Origin: Sanderia malayensis
Lineage: Eukaryota; Cnidaria; Scyphozoa; Semaeostomeae; Pelagiidae
NCBI GenBank assembly: GCA_013076295.1
Contig: RQOL01000721.1
Span: 8,213 to 72,212, forward strand
Reading direction: 5' to 3'
Length of the DNA stretch: 64,000 bases
Below are positions 11,191 through 22,587 of the stretch, piece by piece. The translations under genes and the position numbers were made by a program. The number at the start of each line of letters is the position of its first letter. Within the stretch, counting starts at the first letter, position 1. Under the pieces are notes generated by a model that saw nothing but the letters and a program-made list of their open reading frames with translations, was not told the origin of the DNA and ran no database searches.

Positions 11191-11700
11191 CTCTTAATCG
11201 CGAAAACAAAAACACGCGTCTTCTCCAAAAGTACCTGCTGTTCAACCCGAGGGCTAATTTGCATGATAACGAAAAACGCGTGACTTTTCACGTGAAGTCA
11301 CGAAAGAGCCAATCAAATTGCAGCAAAAGGCGAAACGTGTCACGTGAGGAGCGAACGCTTTCTTCGAAATTGGAGTTGGAGACGCGAATTTGGAAGTTTC
11401 GCCAGCGTAAACCGTCGTTTTTTCGTGATAGCACAATTAGTAGGATAATTAATGGAATAACTCAAAAATTCTTTTAAAATAGGCTTCCAAAAATAGATAA
11501 CTTTTGCCTACTCCAGAAACGGAGCCTTTCCATGCAAGTCTCAACCTTGTGCGCCCCCATTGAAAAAAGCCTTATTGATTACACGGTTCGCCGTTTCGGC
11601 CCATTGTTTTGGGGCGTTTGACCTATTGTTTCGGGTAGAATCTATTGTTTTTGGCAGGGAAAGTGCGTCATCACGTGACTCCGTAGAATATATATATTAG
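11191..11700. promoter_or_regulatory. promoter-like block with E-box, CCAAT, octamer and SOX-like motifs
   Basis: The block is locally richer in GC and CpG than its surroundings. It holds TCACGTGA and CACGTGAC (E-box type), GATTGGCT (reverse CCAAT) and ATTTGCAT (octamer). Between 11600 and 11655 there are three spaced (C/T)ATTGTT sites (CCCATTGTTTTGG, CCTATTGTTTCGG, TCTATTGTTTTTGG) that match the SOX core. Function is inferred only from motif density. The nearest ATG followed by a donor is ATGGAAGGTTCACCAG/GTAAG at about 11797. Confidence 0.35.
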
Positions 11701-13130
11701 ATATAAATTTATTTAATTGTAATGAACAACATTGATTATGTTGAAATCATGATGATCGTGTTGAAAGACAGGAAAAGCAATAATGACAGTAGGCCATGGA
11801 AGGTTCACCAGGTAAGAAGGTACCTAATCATACTTATTGTTTGACTGGATGAATACATTGGCTTAATTTGTGGTTTGCATTTGAAAATAAATTACTTACA
11901 TGCATAGAGTTAAGGCCAAATGAGAAAAAGTGAGCTGAGCCAATAAGCCTTATATGATGTCTTCTTGTGTTTCCGGTGCCCCCAGACATAAATTGAATTC
12001 TTGTGGTGTGTTGTCATTCCTTGTGAACATTATTGTAGTCAGGTGACTTCATGTTAAGTATATGAAGATTTGTTCAAAAAAATAGACAGTGTCTGCTTTG
12101 CAATGATCTCTTTGCATGAATGAAACAATGGACAAACAAAAACATCTATACACACAACAAATATATCATTAAACAACACTGATAAATAAATACAATAACA
12201 TGAAGAAAATTGATGAAAAGGAAAAAGCATGGGTGCATAATATCACAATATAGGCTAAAATAGTTTTTGTAGTTTGTATTCATTTTCAATTTAGACTGCA
12301 GCACGGGAAAAATTAGTTAAAAGAAAGGCATATTTTTATTTCTCTCTGTGATATTATGCAGAGAAGAGAGCAAAGGTTATGGTTATTTTTTTTTAAATCT
12401 TATCATATCCGTCATTATCTTTTGCAGATCACGTGTAGGCATGTTAGTCCACATGAAAGGTGGTCTGCTTGATCCGGTAGATGAAAGATATCAACTGTTC
12501 AAAGTAGGTAAATTTTCGGATTCCAAAATCGGAAACATAAACAAAAACTTGCTTTGGTTGTACATAGCTCGGTGCTCCCATAGTTGCTCGCACAACTTTG
12601 AACATTTATTGAAATATCAGACTTCTGCGAAAAGCATCATATCTTAGTTTGTGAGTATATGTATGAAATTTCATCATTCCACATTAATTATTATGATATG
12701 CAATGATCAATAGTGAAAATACAATTTCAAAATATAGAAAATTTGTTTCACAATTTAATTTTGGTAGTCTAGTATAGTGACAATGACAGCAATCACTTGT
12801 TGTTTAAGACACTGAGAAAACCAGAAGGGTTTACCCACCTCAAGTGCCCTATGTTGTCTAGATCATGGCTATGTGTATGTCAGAATTTAGTTACAATTAA
12901 AATTTCATTTGATTTACAAACAGCAACAAAACTAAAGTAAACTAATCTAAATGTTTTATAATGTTAAACTAAGTCAGCAAATTTTAAAATTTAACAGTAA
13001 GATGTTGTGGCTTCTGTGTGCATGCATGGAGCATTTGAATACAAATTTTGAAAGTAGAGATTGAGATTAAAAGCAGAAGTAATAACTTTGTCCAACCTAA
13101 GTTACTTTCCAATTCATTAACAAATAATTA
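11701..13130. other. mostly non-coding; one possible small exon
   Basis: A segment at about 12427-12508 sits between an acceptor (CTTTTGCAG) and a donor (AAA/GTAGGT). In one frame it encodes SRVGMLVHMKGGLLDPVDER. Joining it to the ATG at 11797 gives an early stop, so no gene model can be supported. The rest shows nothing. Confidence 0.3.
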
Positions 13131-16100
13131 ATCATTCAGATTTCTGTTCTCTTGCATACAGAGCAATTCCATTCAACATCCTGTTCAAAAACTAATTTTG
13201 GAATTTGTTCACACATCCAACGATACCATTTTCAACAAATGCTGCATTCTGCCATTTGTCTCTTGAAGGAATGGAATTATTGAAAAATTTTACACTTACA
13301 TCAAAAAGATAAATGTTTTCTATGGAAGTTTATTAATGATCTACCTTGCTTTGACTTTTTTTCAGTTGCAATCCACAGCTGGTGACAGGTGCAAATTACT
13401 TCAATCTCGATTACTTTACCTGCACATCATCTTCCCTGCATGCTTGTGCTTAGAGGAAATGATTCCAGTTTATTTTGGAGTATTGCATGTAACAGATGAG
13501 ATCGCATTTTTACTTGGTTGAAAAAATCTTGCTAACATCATCCTTGCCTTGAAGCTTGCTTTATGCGAATGCTAATGCATATGGGCCACAGTCAACTGAG
13601 TTATTCTGCTGCTGAACTGGTATTACATTTATTTTCAGCTTTGGTAATTTGCATTTCATGATCAGGCATATTTGCTTTTTTACTTCGTTAGAAATTTTTC
13701 CGGAAAACATGCTATCCAAATACTTAACTTCACCTTCTTGCCATCCATATGAACTAATGGTAAGCTAGTGATAGTGTCCATCATGGAGTATTTGAACAAA
13801 AGGTGCGTCGGGAATTGGTTTAAACCTTAGTTTCTGTCCAAGAGCAGTATCTTGCAAGCTGTTAGATATTTGCAAATTTTTTGCCATCATTCTTTGAAAA
13901 ACATTGACTATTTTGTCGGTAAACATAGTATTCCTTGAAAAGGCTCTGAGATCCTTGTTTGCTATTTCTGATGGTATTGAATCACCTGCAAACGGTTTAT
14001 TTGTTGTTGTTCAATACTTATCTCATTGTCATCACTGGTGAGTTCATGCAGATTTTTACTAAGAAGGAAAGATGTGTGCTTGGTCTTTTTATTGCAGTCT
14101 CCATTTACTTTGTCGTCATTTTTTTCCATGGCGGGTGCACTGATGGTTGTAAAATTTTTTGATCAAGCAAGTTTGTGTCTATTGTAACAGTTTCTTCCTC
14201 TACACACGATGTGGCAGTACTTGCACTTGCAGTCTTTATATTTATGTGTTTCGCTTCATCCATTTTCCCTCTTCTTTCACCTATCCTCTTTGCAAATTCG
14301 TATTTTCTTTTTCTGTTTGGTAAATTCTTCAAGGCCAATTTGGATTTTTGTTGCGCTTCTTCTTTTTTTGTCATTTTGTTGCAACAAGGCAAGACCTTTC
14401 TCCTGGTTACATGCCTTTTAAAGTTTTCCCTTGACCTCCTTTAACTTATGGAGAGCTTCATTTATGGCAATTTCGTTATCCTGGAGCAGAAAAGTTAAAC
14501 TTTTTATTTCATCAAGGTTTTCTCTACAAAATGCAGCCACTGTGCTGGTACACACTTGATTCTGTGGTACATCTGAAAGAAAAAATGCATTTGATAAAAT
14601 TTAATTTTTTATTTTCCAATATTTCATAATAACTGGTTTTAAAGCAGGGGAGATGATCAGGAAACCTGTGAAATATTCCTTCAAACATTCATCTGACAAT
14701 CTTCTCAATATGTTATAAAATGATTGAAGTGATTTAACAGAGTAAATTGGCTCTTATAGGAATTAGAAATATTTGCCACTTGTTACTAAGTATATATTCT
14801 CAAGAGTTTAAAAAGGATTTCAAGTTTTGGCATCAAGAGTTTCAGATTTAAAAGGTATTTTGTCAAATTTTAACCAGTTCATAACATCACCTGAAAATAG
14901 TGTTTGGTTATCATTGTTCTCGTCTGTCGCGGAACTTGTGTCAGCACCTGGTATATCGGTAGTTATATTTCTCATGGTTTTGTCGATTGTTGCAACATTA
15001 TGTTTCCTTTGTTCTTCAGTTTCATTTTGTCTATGCTGTATAACGGCCTCGTCCAAAGTTAAGAACACAGAATTGATGTAAAGAGGCGAAAGCAAATCCC
15101 ATGACCATAATGGAAACTTCTTGAACACTGCAAAGAAATGCTTACAAAGGCACGCAGATTGCATCCAGCTATAGCATGAACAACTGGGCATTGTGTTTTC
15201 ATCACCAAAGAACAGACTATACTCATCTTCCAGTGAGCTTCGAGAAAGGCTTTTAACTGTAAATTCTCCATGGCCTGTCATTACTATATATGATTCATTG
15301 ATACCCTCTGCACTGGACTGTAACACTAACTGCGAAGTGTGCGTAAGGACAAATTATATATTTTTGAGCCAGTTTCATATTCTATATTACTTACATGTTT
15401 CATGTTCAGCCAATAGTTTTCCAGATATTTTACAATTTTCTCATAACTAGGATTTTTCCAAATTTCTGACGCCTTGAGATCCATTTCTGTTTGTTGACAT
15501 CCCTCTACTGCCTGAGATCGAGCGATTCATCGCAGCATACCAAGAATTTCCTTCCTGACTTTTGCACACCCATTTGATGTTTTTCGCAGCCATCGCTCCC
15601 AAGCTTGTTCTCGATGAAAATCGCATATGACAGTTGTGCAACCTTCAATAAGTAGTTATTCTTTAATTTAATAAATATCTAAAGTCTTAACTTCCTTATT
15701 TTAGAAAAAAGACTGAGGATGCAATGGAATTTTGATGGACAATAACTGGGAAGACCGATTCTGTAGCTGAAATTTCTTCTGTCGAGTAATCAGTTATGAA
15801 ATATTTGGGTTGAAATTCTGTATTCTATTGCTTAATGACTTCTAGTTCTTTGGTCATACTTTCTGTTGACTCTGATTCGCAAACGAAGGCTGCAACAACT
15901 TGGTAGTCAACGTTTGTTTTTACCACCAGGAAAAATAGCGGCAAAGCATAACGAGCGGTATGGTATGTCGCATACAAGAGAACAAGCTTGTCACCATATC
16001 TTTTAAGTAAACGGTGCTGCCAGTTTGTCTGATACACAAAAAGAAGACAGTCACGCTTTTGTCCAAAGATTTTTACATCCAAAGAATCATCTGAATCATA

Positions 16101-16722
16101 ATCATCCAATGTTGACTGGCTTGCATTATTTTGTGTTGCTTTTGGACGATAAAAGATTCGCACAGATTTGTCTTCTCTTCTCCATTGTTAAACTTTTGCT
16201 GTGAGGCATTCCTGATCTATCATGGAATAGCGGAGGGTTTTTTTCTTGAACAATGTGACTTCTGATAATCTTAGAGTTTGGAAAATATCTTCTATTGTTT
16301 TTATCCCTTTGAGAACCTTTGGCAAACATGTTGTTGGTCACAAACATGTTGTGGGGCTTTCTATCAATTCACTTTGTAATGCTAAAATAGGATCTATCAT
16401 CCTTACTTACAGTTCCCATTACATGATTTTGATGACTATCTTTGTCTGGTATTACTATAACAAACTTTGTCACTTTCACAATTTCAGCGTTTTTTTCCAA
16501 AGCGACTTTTAGGTTCTTAGATGCTTCTTTGCGCCTCCACTGCGTATTCTTAGTTATGCGAAAAACAATATGTTGCTATCATCATCACAACAAATTGACT
16601 TCTTGTAAAATTGTTACGTGGTTTCAATCAGTACAGAGCACTCACCTGAAAATCAGGAAATTGTACAATTTCTTTCAAAATGATTTGTGATGGACATCCA
16701 AATTTTTTTGTGTTTTGCATCA
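13131..16722 (-). pseudogene. composite Mutator-like transposase: MULE DDE + SWIM + Ulp1-type protease + PHD finger, broken
   Basis: Read from high to low coordinates. Exon 1 is MQNTKKFGCPSQIILKEIVQ (donor about 16643). Exon 2 is about 16407-16545. The next exon carries RRYFPNSKIIRSHI, the MULE core (ALPLFFLVVKTNVDYQVVAA) and CDFHREQAWERW. The exon at 14820-15331 carries a complete SWIM zinc finger (CSC...CLCKH). The exon from about 14573 encodes QNQVCTSTVAAFCRENL and a basic RKRKYEFAKRIGERR region. A protease core follows: FVQILHDGHYH, YLDSMFSGKIS, QQQNNSVDCGPYALAFA (His, Asp, Gln, Cys of peptidase family C48). Last come PHD pieces, ICTC and, after an apparent intron, MAECSIC...WNCSVC. Lesions: the first catalytic Asp is Tyr (LLYATY for the family's LLDATY), a stop follows the protease His, and several frameshifts occur. 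The extended set of ligands and catalytic residues shows one fused ancestral protein. Confidence 0.82.
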
Positions 16723-16848
16723 TAGTGTATTTTTGCTTAAACACGTGATTGTGACACTTTTATAGAGGAGGAGAATATATTAATAAATAAAGTAGCAAGC
16801 TGTATTATGCCGCATTGAAGTCTGTATTCACCAAAGATAACTAAGTTG

Positions 16849-17602
16849 AATGGAAGAAAGTAAATTGGAATCAAAATTATTGTTGACATGAATAAACCAA
16901 TCATAAAAAGAGGCTCCGAAAACCTGTAGTTAATGAAAATTAACTTGTTGAATCCAGTGCAGTTGTTAAGAATTCAACAACTTTGGTTAAAGGGTAAATT
17001 TGTTAAAAACGGCGCCATAAATGTTTTTGCATTAAATTTTTTCGCTATGCATTTCATGGCAAGAACAGGTTATGTGTTGTTCAGGCATCGCATTTTTAAT
17101 AAATATCTATTTCAAGTTTATAGTAACTATTATCCTTCTTTTCTTGCCATAGTTTTGAAAGACGCAAGGCTCGGTAAGAAATGAATTTATTCATTGCAGT
17201 TTTTCCTTCTCGTTATACCTCTTTAATTATTTGTTTACTTTATAAAAAGAGGCCCACTTTTATCGAATCTCAAATAACGGACACCTCTCTTTTACAAACT
17301 TCTTTCAATAATTATGAAATGATATTTTCGCTATGATTTGTAAATGTAACCTATGTGCAGCAAGCTACTCTTTACCATGGATAAAATCATCATTTTTGTT
17401 TTATGCATCTGTGATATTATGAACAAACATTTATGGCGATGTTTTTAACAAATTTACCCTTTAACCAAAGTTGTTGAATTCTTAACAACTGCACTGGATT
17501 CAACAAGTTACTTTTCATTACGTAAAGGTTTTCGGAGCCTCTTTTTATGATTGGTTTATTCATGTCAACAATAATTTTGATTCCAATTTACTTTCTTCCA
17601 TT
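16849..17602. mobile_element. foldback element with ~180-bp inverted arms
   Basis: The left arm (about 16849-17030, starting AATGGAAGAAAGTAAATTGG) and right arm (about 17426-17602) are near-perfect reverse complements, separated by about 395 bp. The arms contain AAAAAGAGGCTCCGAAAACC and CCAGTGCAGTTGTTAAGAAT. No transposase and no clear target duplication. A weak 83-codon frame inside has no recognisable features. It lies just upstream of the MULE pseudogene start. Confidence 0.82.
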
Positions 17603-17875
17603 TTAGTAACTGTTTACATTACAGAAACGAGCACAGTTTAACGTAAGGGTTTTCATAAAATTTACATTATAGTACATAGCATTACTTTTATCGACTTATT
17701 TACAAAATTATACATAACACCACCATACCCTTTAATACATAATATTTACTTCTTTGTGTTGCAGCTTTACACAAGGCTATAATTATTTTCATTGTTGTTG
17801 CTATTGAGACCATTGTCTACAAGCAATAACATTTACAATAGTATTGCACTTCTTCTTCATACCACAACTTGCACT

Positions 17876-18882
17876 ATGCCGCGCAAGACAAGGAAAAGTA
17901 TAACCAGTGACAGACACAGAAATCAAATGCGGGAGAATATGCAATATTGCAGAAAGGTCAATCAACAGCTTCAACCTCAAGAGACAGGAAATGCCGATAA
18001 CCCACTTGCAGCATTCAACGATCTTCAACAACTGCAGCTCGAAAACCGTCAGCTAGAAGCCCCTGAATATCAGCCATTTCCAGCACAGTATCCTCTTCCA
18101 GAGATACAGCCAATGGAGATGGACATGGAACCAGAGCTTCCCATTCAGAACCAAGAGTTTCAAGCAGCAGGGCGGCCTATAGACCTCGAGATGCAACACG
18201 CAGTTCCAGTACCCGATGAAAATCAGATACCAGGACCCGTTGAAGATCAGCAAATGCAAGTTGACAACCCTGTCCCCGAGAACAATGAAGCTGAATACCT
18301 CATCCCCTTCTTCCCATTACCACACCACTTGAATAAAATGACCGGAACATGCATTCATCGTGGTGCAAAGTACTTCAAAGAAGAATTTAACTCCCGAAAA
18401 CAATACAACAAGTGTTGCATGGGAGGTTTAATCACTCTGGATATAATTCAACCACCTCCAAACAGTGTCATGCATTTATGCACTGCTGATACTGCCAAAT
18501 CAAAATATTTCTTAAAGCACTTCCGCCAATACAACTCATTATTGGCCATGGCTTCATGGAAGGCTAATATTGTACATCATGCCGCAGCTGGACCACCAGT
18601 GATCACAATTCACGGAAAGGCATATCACATGACTGGTAATTGATACAATATGATTCCAGTCATTATCAATACAATTTATTATTCATCGATGCTGGCTACA
18701 ATTGAATTTTTACTTCCCTAATTTATGCTTTGAATCATTAACAGGTGTAACAGAAACAGACAGATCCAGAAAATACGCAGAATTCTACATCATGGATATG
18801 CAACAAGCATTGCAGGAACGGCAAAACACTGCAGGAGATCAACGTCTAGATTTGGACATTGTTGCACTTCTCCAGAATGAAT
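17876..18882 (+). pseudogene. Helitron B N-terminal exons
   Basis: The start is taken at MPRKTRKSITSDRHRNQMRE (17876), because the upstream in-frame Met lacks a family-like context. A proline- and glutamine-rich linker is followed by the conserved CIHRGAKYF...CCMGGLITL and FLKHFRQYNSLLAMAS segment known from the region before Helitron Rep. Exon 1 ends at 18635 (ACTG/GTAATT). Exon 2 starts at 18745 (AACAG/GTGTAAC) and encodes GVTETDRSRKYAEFYIMDMQ up to LLQNE. There the ISL2EU element interrupts it. The frame resumes after 22585 as LMAVNRFAQHYRS. Confidence 0.8.
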
Positions 18883-18936
18883 TCCCTGCTCCCTCTATTG
18901 AAAAGGTCCGCAATGCATTCTGGGAGTTGTATTCAT
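18883..18936 (+). repeat. left terminal inverted repeat of the ISL2EU element
   Basis: It pairs with 22532-22585 with roughly nine mismatches. The best-conserved part is ATTCTGGGAGTTGTATTC. Positions 18914-18931 resemble the ZNF143/THAP11 (Ronin) recognition sequence. Confidence 0.85.
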
Positions 18937-18978
18937 CGCCTTCGCCTCGCATTTCACATCGCATTACACAATTTGAAC

Positions 18979-20815
18979 ATGGCGAGCGCGAGGAACAAGG
19001 GAGAATGTTGCCGCCAAAAAGAAGCTTTAAAAACAAATCCTCAATCAAATAGCTTTTTTCAAAGCTTCAAAAGCACAGCCAACATTCTCGAACAAGATAC
19101 TTTAGAAGTTGTTCTTTCCATGGTAGATGATCAAGAGAATACCGTGGAGCAGAGTGATGGGCCTAATGATAATAGGCCTAAATCAGGTCAAAACGGTGTA
19201 GACAAAGACCGGCAAGTTTTTGTAGAGCAAGACAGAAGAGTTTTTAGAGAACTTCAACCGTCAGAGCTTAATGAAGATGAAGATGAGACTTTTCACAAAC
19301 GTATTCATACCTGGACAACTGAACTTATAGCTTTACCTAAGATTACAAATGAAAAGATACATGAATATCTGGTTTTGGACAAAGTCAAAAGTGAAGATAA
19401 TTTGAACAGGGGAGCAGTGAAGCATAAAATTGCTGGATATCAACTTTTTAAAGAACAATATGTGAAAGGGGTCAAATGCAAGCCAAATGTCACAGCTTAT
19501 GTGGTTTTATTCATCGTAAAGTGCTTTGTTGTAGCTTCCATGAAGAAAGGCAGATATACTGTGTATATTCATTTGTGCCAAAGAAATGGAAATATTCGGT
19601 ATGCAAAATGCTCTTGCAAAGCTGATGCTGGTGGTTCATGCAAAGATGTTGCAGCAGTTCTTTATCAACTTGTAGAGTACCGTCAGCTTTGCCTAAAATG
19701 TGTTCCTGATGACAAAACATGCACAGATGTTTTGCAAAAATGGCATGTGCCAGGAGAAGCAACCAATGACCAACCTGTGATGTTTTCTGACCTCAAATTT
19801 ATCAAAGAGGATATTAGAAAAGATATAATTGGTTCACGTAAGAGAACTGTTGTAGCAGGAAATAGAGAATTTTGTGCAACCCCCATGTTTGCTCATGAAG
19901 CCCCAGAGAAAAACTACAAAAACTTGGTGACAGTTTATATTCGATTGGGCAAGGCCTTGTTCTTGCTGACCTCTTAAAAGGCAATAACTATGATCCATCT
20001 TCTTTTTATGCAACATCAATCACCAAGCTGAAAGAAGATAAAAAATCTGCTGACAGTATGTCTATGCGATCAGCTGTTATGGAAGTTTTGGGTCAGTTGA
20101 ATGGAAGTGCTGTGGTTTCCAACCTAAATGAAAAGCAGCAGAAATTTGTAAAATTCCATCTACAGTTGGCAAATTCTGATGTAACTGAATTAGAAAAGAA
20201 AACCTTGTTACAATCCCTTTCAGCTGCTTGGTATGAAGAAAGAAAGAAAAGGCTGACAGCATCAAATTTTGGGTTGGTAGTAAAGCGATGCCAAGGTATC
20301 TACCAAAAAGCCATTTTACCAAAATTGCAAAATAAGAAGTTTCAGTCAGCAGCCTGTGAGTGGGGGAAGGAGAACGAAGACAGAGCAATTAAGAAGTATG
20401 AATGTGTCACTTCAACGTCTTCAACTGTTGAAAAAGCTGAACTGATAGTCAATCCAAAGTGGCCCTGGCTTGGGGCCAGTCCTGATGGTATTATAAAAAA
20501 GGATGGAAAAATTGTAGCCATTGAAGTGAAATGCCCATTTTCAAAGAGAAATATGTCCATTAAGGAAGCGTGCACAGACAAGAATTTCTTCCTCCAATAT
20601 ACCAATAATGAGGCAAAGTTGAAACAAAAACACAACTACTTTTACCGATGCCAGGGAATTATGGCTATTGCGGAGAATAAGGAAATTGATTTGTAGTTTT
20701 TACCTTGTTAGACATCAGTGTAGAAACAGTAAAATTTCAGAAAGGCACATAGGAAAATGACATTTTGCCAAAACTAACCCGTTTTTATTTCGAATACATG
20801 CAAGAAAGTATTTTT
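18979..20815 (+). pseudogene. YqaJ-type nuclease with SWIM finger (ISL2EU first gene), broken
   Basis: The start MASARNKGECC (18979) lies just inside the TIR, as the THAP gene start does at the other end. The N-terminal half carries a SWIM-like finger near 19605-19650 (AKCSCKADAGGSCKDVAAV) in which the family's final His is Asp. After a frameshift near 19960 the frame continues as ADLLKGNNYDP. Then comes the nuclease domain: ERKKRLTASNFG, a helix ending EWGKENEDRA, GASPDG and AIEVKCPFS. These give the Glu, Asp and Glu-x-Lys residues of YqaJ/lambda-exonuclease-type enzymes. The C-terminal DFVVFTLLD...ILPKLTRFY follows only after another frame break and stops near 20693. The probable role is strand processing during transposition. 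Confidence 0.85.
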
Positions 20816-21019
20816 TATCAGAGGAACCAAATTGATGAAACATGTAACTAAACTGAACGCATTTGCAACAACTCACAAGATAATTTCCAAATATAGTTTT
20901 TGCTGTGTTAGTTTTTCTCTTTTATGACCAATTTTAAATAGTAGAGTTTAGAAATTTTTACTTTGTTACCAACTGTGGCAAAAAGTTAACCAGATAACAG
21001 CATATTATCCATACTTTAT
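20816..21019. other. spacer between the convergent ISL2EU genes
   Basis: Non-coding and AT-rich. The two genes end facing each other here. Confidence 0.6.
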
Positions 21020-22512
21020 TCAGTTCAAATTAAATACAGTCTGTAAAATTTTGTAGTTTTTCACTCTCTCAATAGCTCTTTCCACATGAACTCTAACAGA
21101 TGCAATACGCCTCGTCTGAATTTCATCTGTGAGATCAAGCTGCTCCCTCCCATCAAGAAAAGGTGGTATATTTAGTGTTACACCTTGAGGCAAACCATCA
21201 TCTAACTCGAAGCCCCTGTCTGCCATTATTGAGTCACCTTTTTCAAGCAAATCATATATGCCACTGTATGCTTCCAATCAACCACTGTGTGATTCCAATC
21301 AACCACTGTGTGATTACAATCAACGCCTTAGCGGTCTTATGATGTTTATAATTAGAAAATGTTGCTGACTGATTTCGGTATGAGGTTGGCATCTCAATGA
21401 AAATTTCTGTACAGTCCAGAATCACTCTTGTGTATGGGTACAATTTCTGAAAGCTTTGTGGCATAGTCTCCTTAACTGTTTGTTTTGATGCCCAAATAGG
21501 CACCTGTCTAAACTGTGCATGCAAGAAATCAATCCAAGTGATCAAAATTCTGCTGATATGGCTTGTAGAAATCCCAAATCTAATGCTTAGATCTTCTAAG
21601 GGGAATGCATTCCTTAACCTGACAAGCAGCAAAAAAAATTCTTCTTCAGCAGTCAGACGTCGCTGGTTCCCCCTGTTTCAAAGAGCTAGGGTCTGTTTTG
21701 TTTTCTGTGTTCGTGCTTGAACCCCAGTAATTTAAGGAGCTTGCTGCAGGTTGTAAAAAGTCCAAAACTGGTTTGAACAAGACGTATAAATCAAACCCAG
21801 TGTAGAACTTAAACTGTGCTTAGTTGTGTTTAAACCGGTCAATGCTAAATTTATTGTCATTCACCACCTGCTGTAGTCTGCCAACTTGCTCTTGCAGTTG
21901 TTTTTCTTTATTTTCAAATTCAATGGTCAGTTTATGTATTTCAGTTGTCAGCTGCTCCACCCTTGACTTTAGTTGCTGTTCCTTGGAAACCTGTGCAATT
22001 TCACCTTCATTTACGATTTTGTTTGTCCATTCCATCACAATAGGATCTCTTAAAGCACCAGTGCTGTTGCGGGTGCACCTAGGCTTGTTGCTGGCAGGCC
22101 TAATTGTCTTTAGAACAACCGTCGAGATATTGTTCATATATGTCTTCTTTCCACCTTCAAAATGAGCAGAGCAAACTCTATGAGATGTGGACGGAACAAA
22201 TTTCTTCCTGCTTATCATCGCTAACCACTTTTTTCTCAGTACAGCATCTTTTGGAATGACATAAAATTGCAGCTCTTTGTTTCTCTTGGAGTTGTTGTAG
22301 CAGAGCGGGACACAACATGTAATTCCACCGCCACTATTCTTCTTACTGCTGTTTTCTGTAAAATCTTCTAAAATCTGTAAAAGATGAAGCTTCTTTGGGC
22401 AATTCAGCTTCACCTGGAGTTTCTGTTGAGAAGATATAGCTTTGAAAAAGCTGTTTATTGACGACGATGAACTTCTTTGCTGCGTTTCTCTTCCACTTGA
22501 ACCTTCGGCCAT
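21020..22512 (-). pseudogene. THAP-DDE transposase (ISL2EU second gene), broken
   Basis: The start is MAEGSSGRETQQ at 22512. A THAP zinc finger (CCVPLC...W...CSAHF, closing Pro) is followed by a coiled coil (EQLTTEIHKLTIEFENKEKQ) and FSIDRFKHN. A stop/indel lies at about 21817 and a frameshift near 21665. Then a helix-turn-helix (LEDLSIRFGISTSHISRI) and DDE_4-type core follow: VILDCTEIFIEMPTS (first Asp), MADRGFELDDGLPQG, ASVRVHVERAIERVKNY (Glu). The segment that should carry the middle Asp is lost. It is replaced by a short run of about 20-bp tandem copies (ITQWLIGITQWLIG, about 21275-21330). The protein is therefore dead. Confidence 0.87.
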
Positions 22513-22531
22513 TTTCACAGAACTGGCGAAG

Positions 22532-22585
22532 CTGAATACAACTCCCAGAATTCATTGCAGATTTTTTTAAAAGAGGGAACGGGGA
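22532..22585 (-). repeat. right terminal inverted repeat of the ISL2EU element
   Basis: Complement of the left repeat. TACAACTCCCAGAATTCA at 22537-22554 is the ZNF143/THAP11-like core. Confidence 0.85.
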
Positions 22586-22587
22586 AT

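Larger units (their letters stand above)
18883..22585. mobile_element. ISL2EU DNA transposon, 3.7 kb, inserted in the Helitron B coding sequence
   Basis: The terminal inverted repeats are about 53 bp: TCCCTGCTCCCTC at the left, TCCCCGTTCCCTC as complement at the right. The dinucleotide AT borders both ends (18881-18882 and 22586-22587), the target duplication known for this superfamily. Because the insertion fell in AATT, the exact cut is ambiguous by a base or two. Removing the element and one AT restores an uninterrupted Helitron frame (LQNE joined to LMAVNRF). The two genes are convergent and are the pair that defines ISL2EU: a YqaJ-type nuclease and a THAP-DDE transposase. Confidence 0.9.

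Noticed and set aside
16933..17184. 83-codon open frame
   Set aside because: Starts inside a foldback arm and has no recognisable motif.
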